A DNA stretch of 64,000 nucleotides. Origin: Pyricularia pennisetigena (Eukaryota; Ascomycota; Sordariomycetes; Magnaporthales; Pyriculariaceae). Below the pieces are notes generated by a model. The model worked only from the letters and a program-made list of their open reading frames with translations. It was not told the origin of the DNA and searched no databases. How positions within the stretch are numbered: position 1 is the stretch's first letter; each line of letters starts with the position of its first letter. Where the stretch lies: NCBI RefSeq assembly GCF_004337985.1, contig NW_021940921.1, positions 1,443,758-1,507,757 of the forward strand, given 5' to 3'. Below, one piece after another: positions 10,073 through 19,460 of the stretch. Both the position numbers and the translations under genes were made by a program.

Positions 10073-11000
10073 CCTCTTTCGACACCTCGTATTTCTTCTC
10101 ATCTCGCCCATCCTTACTCGGGATAATCTTGGCTAGAATGAAGTAGTGGTCAAATAACAGAACATGCGTTTTAACCTATCGCATACATCGAAATCCCATA
10201 CGCTAAAAATTTCCCTGCATTTCAAGCTCGCGACCCAAGTGGTTAAGGTTGAGTTTGGACTGGAACTCGGGGCGTAAAACCAACGAGAATTGTAGCTCGA
10301 TAAGTACCATTTGTTTCGTTATATCATTTACGAGTTTGTTACACTCCAATGGTCACCGCCTTAATTTCCTCAATAGCTTTACCTAGGTTTGTCTTTTCCT
10401 CATCATCCTTAACCGAATTTTTGTGGACCGTTTAAAACAGTAAAAAATATCGTTACAATCGTGTAATGGGGGTTTTAAGTTACGTATCCCAGCCCAGCCT
10501 TTCGGATCTTCGGTGGCTTTGCACATGGCCAAAAAATTGCCGGAAAAGCACGTTGCGTCCTTCTGGCGTCGGACCAGGAATTGCGCGTAAAGGTACGATG
10601 CCGAAAATACAATATACGGTTTTCTGGCCTTCCGAATCCACTCGCGGAAAATGTTATTAAAGCTATAGATCCACGAACCTTGCTCTGTTTACCTATATTT
10701 AAATTGTGCGAGCAAATAGTCCTTATTTGTCTGCTGCACGGCCTCTGTTTTGCCAAAAACGTTGTCGATAAACTTGCCGAGCCTGTTTGGAGTGATGATT
10801 GGCGGTTACTATATTTTAAACTGCTCCTTATACAGCACACGAAAAACCCCCTCGCTGTACACAATTTTATGCAGGTTATTTTAACGCTCAACTTCCTTCT
10901 TTCCTCGAAAAATTATAACGGTATCCGTGAGATTGTAATGTTCTTTCCAGTCTGTCTTTTTGATGGTTTCTCCCGACATCAGGTCGTCCAAATTGGCCTT
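10073..11000 (-). pseudogene. RhoGEF (DH-PH) pseudogene, RIP-degraded
   Basis: Read on the minus strand in shifting frames, this gives a Dbl-homology and PH core of a fungal Rho guanine-nucleotide exchange factor, which would activate Rho1-type GTPases for cell-wall growth. The order is LHKIVYSEGVFRVLY, RLGKFIDNVFGKTEAVQQTN, IFREWIRKARKPYIVF, SYLYAQFLVRRQKDA, GKAIEEIKAVT, LVLRPEFQSKLNLNHLGREL and the PH strand LLFDHYFILAKIIPSKDG ending in KKYEVSKE. The frame is broken by several TAA/TAG codons exactly where Gln is expected (after VER at 10881-10883, after KYR, and after GNF) and by at least two frameshifts. The Gln-to-stop pattern means C to T changes, as in RIP. It is presumably a dead duplicate of a functional gene elsewhere. 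Confidence 0.75.
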
Positions 11001-11104
11001 TTTTGAGAATTTTTGTGCAATAATAGCTGTAGCACCTGCCTGGAATCTCTTCGTCGTGGAGCTTGGCCGCATAGCAGCCGTGACCAGTAAGTTGCGTAAG
11101 CACG

Positions 11105-11226
11105 CCAATGCGTGAGGCACTCATTGCACTCGTTGGGCGAGTGGTATTTATACGGCTTGCCGCGACGGTTTAGACGTGCACGAGTTCCACAATGCCCGCA
11201 AGCAAAACGTTCATTCTCGCGCCACT
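11105..11226 (-). other. Short Cys-rich reading frame in degraded block
   Basis: Between the DUF3638-like piece and the RhoGEF pseudogene, one minus-strand frame shows FACGHCGTRARLNRRGKPY followed by NECNECLTHWRAYA. These two CxxC pairs could form a zinc-binding site. No start or family is evident, and neighbouring frames look partly coding too. I treat it as a scrap. Confidence 0.25.
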
Positions 11227-11462
11227 GGGGTGCTGATGCCCCACGTCAGAGGCGGCATGCAGCCGACCGGCCGATGGTTATTAACTGTAACTGGATTTGC
11301 CCGGTAAACTTCATTTGCGGTGGATTGATAATCACAAATGAGGGTAGAAAGCCTGGAGCAGATATCTTCCTCATCAATATGCTTGCCAGTCCAGCCCTCA
11401 AGATGGCTTGCGACCCAAGATTCAACCGAGTGGATATTGAAAAGATTATAGTCCCCTAGCAT
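11211..11462 (-). pseudogene. Fragment of a large DUF3638-type fungal protein
   Basis: The frame reads LLGDYNLFNIHSVESWVASHLEGW (start near 11460), then EEDICSRLSTLICDYQSTAN and EVYRANPVTV. The arrangement VExWVAxxLxxW ... CxxLxxLIxxYxxxAxxxYxxNPxxxS is what I know from the long DUF3638/DUF3645 fungal proteins, which run to thousands of residues. Only about 60 residues are present here. The frame then passes into unrelated sequence (NNHRPVGCMPPL). It is the first member of the minus-strand array of gene scraps ending at 9.5 kb. Confidence 0.4.
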
Positions 11463-13375
11463 CCTATTTCACGCGCATTTGTGGGCCTAAGAGCGACCGA
11501 AGATGAAGCTATGGTTTTGTGATTTGTAAGCCCTCGCTATATTCTACCCTCCGACTCATGTTCCCCCACAGGGAGACATATCCGCCAAGTGGGAGACAAG
11601 CAAAAGGGATTGCAAACAGCTACCACAACTAATTGCAGCACATAACAAAGGTGAACCACATATGCTTCGTTCTTGTAATATCCCGATGGTGAAATCGATA
11701 GAACTTTCGAATTTCAAAACCTGTCCTCCAAGGAGGCAGTGTGGCAACGGTCAGGTTGCTAGGGAGAAAGTAACTGGTTACCCGCTACCTCTGGGGTGTC
11801 CGACACGGCCAATATATGACGCATGGGAGGGTTTCCCAAGGCAACCAGCCCCTCGAGAAAGCATACTCGAAGGCTCCACGGTTACATATAAGCCAATGGA
11901 ACCAAGCAGCCCCTTCCTGCACCCTTCTCGCCCGCAGAAATTGTGACTGATCGAAGAGTTTAAGCGGTTTTAGGATAAGTAGACCTGTGAAACTTCATGT
12001 CCGCAAGCAGAGTTTAGAGGCCTCCTCTTTTTCTGGACTTGGTTACAATGTGAAATGCAACCCTTTGCAATTGCAATCATGCGCTGTTTTCTGATCCTTG
12101 CCCAACCGGCCTCTCCAGCTGACTGCACGATATACCTACGTATAGCAGCTTCTTTTGTTTGCATTTCGGAGAGATAACCCAGATTTCTAATTGCTTTGAT
12201 AAATATCAGGACCATAAGGGGGTTGCAGGCAACAAGAACGGTAAATGTCAAGAGCCCATACGCTTCAGGCGATGCATTTATCTGTGACGAAAGGGATTTT
12301 TTTGCCCACTAACCTACGTTTGAAAAAGATCGACGTGAGAAACCGCGCACACTTTCGGCAACAGCAGCTACCTAGGCAAAACTTAGATGCATCGTGTTAC
12401 TTCACAGATCATATAAGTCACATCACAATCTGATTGTCAGAGGTAGCTACATCGTCAAAGAGAGAGGTCCTCGCCTTGCGGGGCGCCCGGGATCAGCTGC
12501 ACTCTCTCAACCGCACCATATCGCACGTCCCTCGCTTCTGGTCGAGGTTTCTAAGTCGTAGAAACGGTTTCCGAAAGCGCAAGCTATCAAGCGATTGGAT
12601 ATGGTGCTTCGACTCCGCACTATATACCAGGGCCCTAGTCTTTCCCACCGTCTTTGGGCGTGGATTCAAAACCTCCGTTTGACGTAGTCAGTTATGACTA
12701 GATATTACCGTGCTGGGTTAACCCCTTCGAAACAGCAGCGTAATCGGCGGTTGTCAAGAACAGTTACAGTCTTTCTCTTTGGATTACCTTTCAAAATCAA
12801 TTAGATACAGTTTGCTTCGCCTAAATTGACTGTGCTTTAGCCTTCTACAATATTCGCAGCGGTCAAGCTCACATTCAGAACTGCTTGATAACTTTTATTG
12901 ACTTTGTTCAATCACCGAAGAGATGGACTGGAGCGCGGCTGTAAATACCTTGCTTAGACTTAGTCAGCATTGTTGCGGGCGCAGCAAAGCTGACTAAACC
13001 TAATCGCACGAACCGTAAGAGAAGATAAATATTAAAAATAAATGAAAAAAGCTAATTTTTAGGCCATAGTGGCAGCGACAAAAAGTTTTTGCTCAAAGCC
13101 ATGGCGAAATTTGGCAATAGACTTAGTAAACAAGGAACGCTGCCATTAAATTTTTTTTTCATGGCTGCTTTTGAGTGGTATTGTGGGATTATGGATGTTG
13201 TAACAATGCATAACGTCAATATGGTACGCGGTGTTTACCCTTCCTGTTCCCATAATTCTGCCAGGATGTATTTAAATCCGTTCCTTTAACCTTCGGCGCT
13301 ATTTTGGAAACCATTCAGCTTCTCGGTTGCTCGCAACAAAGCTTTCCCGCTGATCACACAGCCATTTCTAACAGC
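11463..13375. other. No firm gene; contains hairpin repeat at 12963
   Basis: Open frames at 11662-11946 (+), 11970-12251 (-) and 12434-12682 (+) lack domains, plausible splice sites or good starts. I leave them uncalled. The stretch contains the hairpin repeat at 12961-13015 and AT-rich sequence at 13020-13050. Confidence 0.4.
12961..13015 (+). repeat. Hairpin-bearing dispersed repeat, copy 1
   Basis: A 32-nt near-palindrome at 12963-12994 has 14-bp arms beginning GTCAGC and ending GCTGAC around a GGGC loop, with mismatches in the arm. It is followed by CTAA and CGCACGAACCGT. The same hairpin plus flank recurs at 56776-56830. No gene is attached to either copy. Confidence 0.75.
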
Positions 13376-13714
13376 ATGGATCATGCAACATATACCACGT
13401 ATTATGGCGTCGACCATTCCTATGCTGGAGACCTCACCGGACAGGCAAGCGAAGCCGATGATCTACTTGATCCTTTGTTGAGAGAATATCTTCCTACGTC
13501 ATTAAGACTATTCTTCAACCCAATTAGACATATTCAGCGCTCTGGGCCTTCTATGGCTCCTGCACAACCCCTCATCTCCTTGACAGAAGAGAAAGTCGGA
13601 TACCCCGGTTTTGGATATATAACAGGCGGAGAGAAGCTGTCGGATTTGTGCGAGGCCACCGCCGAAAACGAATACAGTGTTGGTAATCGTACCACGCCTA
13701 ATGCTATCATTTAG
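13376..13714 (+). CDS. Orphan protein, paralogue of the 17842-18567 product, with swapped tail
   Basis: Start ATG at 13376, 112 aa, no intron needed. Residues 1-30 (MDHATYTTYYGVDHSYAGDL) align with the start of the 18567 gene (MDCATFAVYHDVDHFDAGNL), so the two are paralogues. A shared GYPGFGYI/GYSGFRYT-like segment appears later in both. The last 26 residues (KLSDLCEATAENEYSVGN...) are instead a near copy of the tail of the neighbouring KilA-N protein, encoded by an inverted repeat (13626-13704 against 13955-14032). The ORF therefore looks like a chimaera made by duplication. No domain is recognised. Confidence 0.45.
   Translation: MDHATYTTYYGVDHSYAGDLTGQASEADDLLDPLLREYLPTSLRLFFNPIRHIQRSGPSMAPAQPLISLTEEKVGYPGFGYITGGEKLSDLCEATAENEYSVGNRTTPNAII
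13626..13704 (+). repeat. Arm of a coding inverted repeat (partner 13955-14032)
   Basis: About 79 bp, containing TCGGATTTGTGCGAGGCCAC, is repeated in reverse orientation at 13955-14032. Both arms are read as coding in the same relative frame (SDLCEATA). The arms are about 250 bp apart and end at different non-homologous sequences. Confidence 0.8.
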
Positions 13715-13861
13715 CTGAAAACAACGGAGTATTTACACTCTTCCACTCCCGAAAACTTAGATGCATGACCCGGATATCCTTTAGCCTTCCAAAGCTTCCA
13801 AAATTCTCACACTGTCCCATGTGAGTGTAGCCGCCATTCAAATTACGACAGGTGGTCTTCC

Positions 13862-14500
13862 TTAGACTCTCCTGTCAGTTTGAGTCGGGCCAGTTTCCGC
13901 ATTCCTTTCTTTGATTTCCAAAACGGACCTCTCACTGCCGGAAGCAGTAGCAGTAGCATTAGGTGGGGTACAATTACCGACGCCGTAGTCGTTTTTGGCG
14001 GTGGCCTCGCACAAATCCGACAGCGGCTCGCCGCTCGGTGTCGCATGAATCATTGACAAAATCTGATCTTTCGGGTTCTCAAATTTGAAACGATCGCAGA
14101 TAATGTCAATGTCCGCAAGTGCAATATAAGTTCCTTGAGCCCTCGTATTGCCTCGTATCTGTTCAACAACCCGTACTTGAGGGTGGCTTCGAAGAAATGC
14201 CGAAAAAGCAGCTCGCACTTTTGTAAAACCGGCGCACAGGTGAGTGACGTTGACAGCCCCATCGACTTTTCGGAAAACGACAGTTTTGTTTTTACCAAAA
14301 TTCAAAACCTCATAACCAGCCGGCAGTCCGGATGGTTTGTGATTAGTAAAAGCCTGATGTAAGTAATTCTCCTTGTCTGGTGGAAGTGGCTGGCCAGAAC
14401 GTTGGAACAAGTTTCGAACTTCCTCAAAAAGCTTTACTTCCTTGCAGAGGAAGACACCATCCCTGAACGGAACCCAGATACCATCTGTTTCCTTGCTCAT
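13862..14500 (-). CDS. KilA-N/APSES-like DNA-binding protein
   Basis: Start ATG at 14500; the frame is also open back to an acceptor-like TTTACAG at 14541, so an upstream exon is possible. The product from the ATG is 212 aa. Residues 7-24 (GIWVPFRDGVFLCKEVKL) look like the C-terminal strand-helix of one KilA-N unit, whose start would lie in the missing exon. Residues about 75-140 form a second unit: AVNVTHLCAGFTKVR, then IRGNTRAQGTYIALADIDII. The pattern N(A/V)THxxxAGFxxxR ... GxxxxQGTYIxxxD is that of the KilA-N/APSES fold, which binds DNA. The tail after residue 160 is low-complexity and shared with the adjacent plus-strand ORF. It is short relative to APSES regulators and lacks ankyrin repeats. 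A transcription role is inferred. Confidence 0.55.
   Translation of the reverse strand: MSKETDGIWVPFRDGVFLCKEVKLFEEVRNLFQRSGQPLPPDKENYLHQAFTNHKPSGLPAGYEVLNFGKNKTVVFRKVDGAVNVTHLCAGFTKVRAAFSAFLRSHPQVRVVEQIRGNTRAQGTYIALADIDIICDRFKFENPKDQILSMIHATPSGEPLSDLCEATAKNDYGVGNCTPPNATATASGSERSVLEIKERNAETGPTQTDRRV
13955..14032 (-). repeat. Arm of a coding inverted repeat (partner 13626-13704)
   Basis: Encodes the C-terminal tail of the KilA-N-like protein on the minus strand. It is the likely donor of the plus-strand copy, because here it continues the longer frame in both directions. Confidence 0.75.
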
Positions 14501-14557
14501 GTGTGAATTCTGCTGGACACAGGCTAGTAATTTCTTGCGCCTGTAAAGACTTAGGCT

Positions 14558-15312
14558 GACTGAACGAAAGGCGTGAAGAAGGCTGTATCTCTATCACTAC
14601 TGAGCGCAAGTATTTCAAAGTCAGCAATATCTTCATTAAGCGCTGTCTTCGCCCGCTCGAGTGGCAACTCCATCCCCGTCGAGGGCAGGGTTATCATACC
14701 CCGTTTTGGTAAAGAGCGACTACAAAACGAGGCTAACAGCCTCCGATTTATTTCTGAAAAAACGAATATACCCGTTCCGAAGTTTATCGGTCATTTCGAG
14801 GATGATGGCGCCGTCTATCTAATCACCGAATTCGTTGAGGGCATCGCAATGAGCGAGCTTCCAGAAAACCAGCGTAAGGAGGTGGAAGTGGAGGTGGAGG
14901 CCCATTTGCAAACATTAAAGCAGCTGAAGTCTTCTCAATGGGGTGGGCCTTCAGGTCTTGTGAGTTGACTCAATCAATTGGAGCGTACTATTTTGGCCAG
15001 AACACTGAAGCATCTATACAGGTGATACCGCCCTATCGAATAATGCAGAAAACCTTCCGAAGTAGATGGACAATGAAAAACCGAGACTCAAAAGATCTCG
15101 TATTCTGTCACAACGATTTGTCCACGCACAATATCATAGTCGACGAGAAGACGCTCAAGATTAAAGCTATCTTGGACTGGGAATACGCTGGATTTTTTCC
15201 AGCAGAGTTCGAGGGCATGTATTTCCGACGGCCGGGCGCGTCTGTTGCATTGGATGGCGAAGATGACGATGTGGAAAAATTGCTGGAAGTTATGCGTATA
15301 AATGAAGCATGA
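14558..15312 (+). pseudogene. APH/choline-kinase-type phosphotransferase with a frameshift
   Basis: Fungal aminoglycoside-phosphotransferase-fold small-molecule kinase. One frame gives ITTERKYFKVSNIFIKR and CLRPLEWQ at 14590-14660; a second frame takes over near 14690 with RVIIPRFGKERLQNEANSL, IPVPKFIG and VYLITEFVEG. The intron at 14960-15021 (62 nt, GTGAGT donor, ATACAG acceptor) joins GGPSGL to VIPPYRIM. Exon 2 (15022-15312) has the catalytic-loop motif VFCHNDLSTHNIIVD (HxDxxxxN type) and the DFG-like ILDWEYAGFFPAEFEG. No ATG is in frame with the 5' part. The frameshift at about 14690 and the missing start indicate a pseudogene, while the catalytic half is undamaged. Its 5' end overlaps, on the opposite strand, the possible upstream exon of the KilA-N gene. 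Confidence 0.7.
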
Positions 15313-15659
15313 GGCAGATCTACCATTGTGTATGGGACTGACAAAATTACCCTGTCTTGTACGCACATGACCGCACAAATCTCGTTTCTGAAATATTTGA
15401 GAATCTCGCGTATTGAGCCATTAAGTTAACTGCAGGGGACTAGCTGCCACTTTGTGTGAGCAACCCCAAAAGCCTTCCATCAAACGGCGTCCAGTGCCTG
15501 GATATATCTAGGTTTGCACCAACGAGCTGTGGCGATGCCCCGCGTATCCCCCCTCCCTGCGGTCTACAGAAGCAAAGTATTGATCTGTCGTGCAAGTTTT
15601 AGAATATTTCCTGGCCCTTTTAGATCCTGAAACTTACTTCTGACTGGTATCTTGTGAGG

Positions 15660-16131
15660 GCTTTCCACCTGGTTATTGGTGATTGGGATACTTCCTGTGT
15701 GAATGTTCCATGAAGAATGGAAGCTCGGTACGTGTCCAGAGTCCTCGATAAAAGAGCCGTCACTGGGAATCAGAGTTGAGCCCGTTGGGTCCGGAGGAGG
15801 CTGTGTCCTCGAATTGCCCAAATTGCGATATTTGGTCTTGAATCATCGGTGCTACGAAGGTTGGAGCTTCAAAATACGCCGTCGTAAGATCGGTCATTCT
15901 TGGAGAAGGAACCACTGTGTTTTGGTCTTGGGTTGGATTGAGGTTACTGGGGATCCAAATCATATCGGTATTGGCTGGAACTGTCGTTCGCCCGGTTTTC
16001 TGCCCTGTCTCTCGTTCAGGACACGCTATTCCTTGTCTCGCACAAAACTGACAAACACCATAGGCAGACCTGAGGCATTTAGTTTTGCGTCTGAAGCAAG
16101 CGTAACAGGCTGTTCGGCTCCTGCCAGGCAT
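15660..16131 (-). pseudogene. Zn2Cys6 transcription factor, truncated or frameshifted
   Basis: Start ATG at 16131. Residues 8-38 hold the binuclear zinc cluster: CYACFRRKTKC, then CQFC and ARQGIAC, i.e. Cx2Cx6Cx7Cx2Cx6C with the basic RRK of the DNA-contact loop. A short linker follows. The frame stops at 15760 after GPNGLNSDSQ, but an overlapping frame carries on with IPSDGSFIEDSGHVPSFHSS down to a good donor (GTAAGT near 15634). The gene may thus be frameshifted, or be a short single-cluster protein of 123 aa. The C-terminal fungal-specific regulatory domain expected of this family is absent in either reading. It would be a DNA-binding regulator with no effector domain. Confidence 0.6.
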
Positions 16132-16281
16132 TTTGTGACATATTTGGTAGAAAACTTTGATTAAGGCCTGAGGACTGAAAGATGATTATTCATGGAATTA
16201 GTCAAAGAAGACTCGAAATTCTGACGGATATACTCTTTAGTATCTATACCAGATTGGAAACGCATAAATACTTCTACGGAC

Positions 16282-16810
16282 CTAGTCCCCAAGGCAGCGA
16301 AGATTAGCTGGCAAATTTAAACGGTCTTTGAGAAAAATTAGAACATCCCTTGCGGGCATACCAATCATTTCTGCGTTATCCTTGATGAACATGAATGGAA
16401 GTTGTCCCCTGCTTGAGCTGCATACATCCTGCAACTTAGAGATACTTGCAGCTGAGGCCCCGAATATGACTGAGACAGGGACTAGCAATTATTAGCAGCG
16501 CGGATGCCCCAGAATAGCAAGACTCGAGAAATCTCTGCACAAAGGCGCCAAACACTTCCAAGCCCGTGGGCTCCCTATTCACTCCAGGATCTGCGTGGCA
16601 TTGGACGAGCCCCATTTTTTCTTGGTAGTCGACCTGCAACAAGGCGTTAGTAGTGATATTAGGCTGAAAGTTACATTGACGACCTTTCATGCATTTGCTA
16701 AACTCTTTCCAATAACGTTCGATCGAGAAATGTGCGCGGCTTTTCGTCAATAGGAACCTATTTGTACTTACTTACTCAGCCTCCTCTGTCGAGCAGACGA
16801 ACTTCTCCAT
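16282..16810 (-). CDS. Conserved-looking hypothetical protein, intron structure uncertain
   Basis: Possible start ATG at 16810 (MEKFVCSTEEA), a 36-nt candidate intron at 16775-16740 (GTAAGT donor, TTGACGAAAAG end), then RAHFSIERYWKEFSKCMKG and PTGLEVFGAFVQRFLES. A further junction near 16470-16500 leads to FGASAASISKLQDVC, ELPFMF-like QLPFMFIKDNAEMIGMPAR and DVLIFLKDRLNLPANLRCLG, which ends at 16282. The C-terminal 65 residues look like a real folded segment. I do not recognise the family and could not fix the second intron cleanly, so the gene may be broken. Confidence 0.3.
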
Positions 16811-17841
16811 CTTGTTTTAGAGTGGGAGCATTTTTGAAGGTTTTGTTCCATTTATTGATGTACGGTGATCAGGCCTGCATATTTGACTTGGTATACATAA
16901 GACAACAAGGTCTTGTTGACTGGGAATGTTTCCGGTAACTTGTCTGTGATTACCGAACTTACGACCTTTGTAGCTGAGTGGCCGAAGTTACACAGTTTTA
17001 CTGATGATGTAGGCCTCCTCGTCCACCCCTTATTTTCTACAGTGACTGGGCACATGTTTTTGTTCGCCTGTAGTGTCTGGCATGATATCCCTTTTCAGGG
17101 CTTGCGAGTTGCACATTAGAATATTGGTACTGAAAAAATGCAGAGGGTGAGAATGATACATGACGCAGGTTTTATGGGCATAGGCTAATTGGTGTATCGA
17201 AAAAAAAATCGACAACTGTTATCGAGGCTGTGGAGGACTTGTTAGAGATTAACAATTCAGTACACCGGGTATCCGACTGGCTAGAAATTCAACTCACCAA
17301 ACAGTAATTTCCCGAGGATTTACACTCCTCTATTCCCCAAAACTTAGATGCATGACCTGAATGTTCTCTAGCCTTCCAACCCGTAGGTGTAGCAGTCGTT
17401 CAAAACCACGACAAGTTGTCTTCTTCAAACATCTCGCTAGTTTGACTGTTGTTTATGGACTGTTCTGTAAATCTTAATAATGGGTAGTGGCGAATAAAGC
17501 AGAAGCTACATTGTGAGGCTTTGTCCAAGGTGCCCTTGTATACTGCCTAGAAATGCAGCCAAAGATACAAATATTCCTTTTCACGCAGATGAAAAGGCAG
17601 ATAGAAAGTTAAAAAGCCGTTTCACAAGGCCTAACATCTAGGACTAGAGAGGCCTCCTGTAGTTTTTATTCGGTAACTGATAGCAAAATCTTTTTGCATT
17701 GACAGATCTCGGAAAAAGTTCAGGCACAAGCAAGATAAAAATTAATAAGAGATACAGATATTTCCCGACGCTTCGCTTTGTATCCTTGAGGGTGACCAAT
17801 ACCCTCCCTCTGCAGCGGAGTTATTTAAACATTTCCGAGGC
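16811..17841. other. No gene recognised; holds a duplicated non-coding segment
   Basis: No domain-bearing frame is seen. Positions 17312-17450 match 13727-13880 in the same orientation; the shared blocks include AAAACTTAGATGCATGACC, CTAGCCTTCCAA and a GTCTTC stretch near the end. A short AT-rich patch lies at 17590-17770. Confidence 0.5.
17312..17450 (+). repeat. Direct repeat of 13727-13880
   Basis: Shared blocks in order: GGA(G/T)TTACACTC-like start, AAAACTTAGATGCATGACC, TAGCCTTCCAA, and an end near ACAGGTGGTCTTC / ACAAGTTGTCTTC. Identity is imperfect with indels. Each copy lies close to one of the two paralogous orphan genes, so they probably came from the same duplication followed by inversion. 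Confidence 0.65.
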
Positions 17842-18567
17842 CTAACATCCAATCCCCGCCAGCCAATTTACCAGTGGAGAAGCAGATAAAAATTCGCTTG
17901 TATATGGCTTCTTTCCGCTGGTTTGAGCCACGGCATCATCCACAGCCTGGCTAATGGGCAACGTACCATACCACCAATTGTCGACCTTCTGTTGATAATA
18001 CTCAATCTGTTCAGCAGTCATGCTGCCAGGTCCTCGCCGGCTCAAAACGCACTGCATCTCCCAATGACTTACACGGCGATTTTCTAGGATACGGTCTGGG
18101 TGAAGATCACCGCACTGAGGGGCATATCCGGATTCGGTTTTGTTTACCCAAAATTCGCTGGCTGGAGTTTTGGTGTGGAGCGTTTCTGGCCTGAGCCCGT
18201 CTTGACCACAGTCAACTTCGTCGCCAAATGTATATCTAAAGCCGGAGTATCCGACGTTGTGGATGGGAGTTTGTGCACGAGCTGTATCAGCTGTCTGCTG
18301 GAACTCAGAACGTTGACTCTGGCTGGTTGAGCTCAGCAGGTGTTGACCCCATGGCAAAGGAAGATCTTCGTCTTCATCCATTTGCGCAGTCGGTTTTTCG
18401 GGCCCACCCCAGGCAGTAACAAAAGATCCCACCAATAAAGGATGAAGTGGATCATGAAGGTTGATACCTCCACTAGACTGAGAACTGGTTTGGCTTGCCT
18501 GCTCGGCAAGGTTACCAGCATCGAAATGGTCGACGTCGTGGTATACGGCAAATGTTGCACAATCCAT
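17842..18567 (-). CDS. Orphan protein, 241 aa, paralogue of the 13376 product
   Basis: Start ATG at 18567, uninterrupted to 17842. The N-terminus (MDCATFAVYHDVDHFDAGNL) is shared with the 13376 ORF. The middle is Ser/Gln-rich. The C-terminal half has more structured segments: HWEMQCVLSRRGPGSMTAEQ, EYYQQKVDNWWYGTLPI and SGKKPYTSEFLSASPLVNW. No domain, signal peptide or membrane segment is seen. The paralogue keeps only the N-terminal half. It is a lineage-specific protein of unknown role. Confidence 0.5.
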   Translation of the reverse strand: MDCATFAVYHDVDHFDAGNLAEQASQTSSQSSGGINLHDPLHPLLVGSFVTAWGGPEKPTAQMDEDEDLPLPWGQHLLSSTSQSQRSEFQQTADTARAQTPIHNVGYSGFRYTFGDEVDCGQDGLRPETLHTKTPASEFWVNKTESGYAPQCGDLHPDRILENRRVSHWEMQCVLSRRGPGSMTAEQIEYYQQKVDNWWYGTLPISQAVDDAVAQTSGKKPYTSEFLSASPLVNWLAGIGC

Positions 18568-19460
18568 GGCTCGAGACGTAGCTGTGTGTTTGACGGGTAG
18601 ATACTTTTGTTGGGAATGACAAAACAGACCGAATGGTTTTTAAAATAGCGTTAGAGATTAAAGAAATTGATCAAATAAATCACGGCAGAATTACGGGAGC
18701 AAGCTTCCGCCGGCAAACGTGTCTCCCCTCTTTCGGCGTTTGCCAGGCTATTTCTGACGCCGAGCGGACATGTTTGGAGGAGACCTTTGACGCGTAAGAA
18801 TATACCAGGTTGGCGTTCGCGTCCAAATGGAGCCAATTGCCGCTGTTCGCGGTCTTGCATCACATTCCTAAGCTGTGTTTGGCGTTCGCGACGACGCTTC
18901 CGCCACCCTTGCCATTGCCTCAACACAAAGACGAGAATAACTTACAGAAAGACGCGACTGATCGGCGTGTTTGATTGTATGTTTTGGGATACAATTCCCA
19001 AAGCTTTACTGTCTTCCAATCAATTTCATATTCTGACCTGTAACTTAGAAATATCGCGCATCCTAGCAAACTCTGCAGGCGAACACGGCGAGCTGTGTCC
19101 AATTGTTTTTGAAATATGAACGAAAAAAGAACCTGTGTAACGCGACTGCTACGCTGTCAGACCTTGGCTTCAACCAAATCTGTGACTAGATTAGACAGAA
19201 GGTTTATTGTTACTGTGATATGCCTCAAGATTTAGTGGTAGGGCGCATAAGATGTTTTTCATGCCTCTATTGACGATAAACGTGCAGCTCCGTAAAGAAG
19301 ACGCGTATAAGCCACATCGCTCAACCCTCGAATCTAGGTCCCCTTTCCCCCCGCTAACTATAAGATGAACAGTATCCTGCTTTTTTTGTTTTTACCATCG
19401 GGCTACTCGTGCTAATATCGAAACTTTAAACGTCGAATCTCGAAACCGATAAACCTCAAC
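18568..19460. other. Intergenic, no gene recognised
   Basis: Divergent upstream region between the orphan gene (minus) and the BCS1-like gene (plus). Two TTGGCGTTCGCG motifs at about 18811 and 18879 stand out as a short direct repeat. I see no coding region I can support. It may hold promoters for both genes. Confidence 0.4.

Noticed and set aside
11970..12251. 93-codon minus-strand frame with a membrane-like start
   Set aside because: No domain, no good context, and no splice partner; composition does not distinguish it from chance.
12963..12994. Hairpin as a rho-independent terminator or Helitron 3' end
   Set aside because: The organism is a fungus, so no rho-independent terminator is expected; no CTRR end followed by T in an A-T target is evident and no helicase gene is seen.
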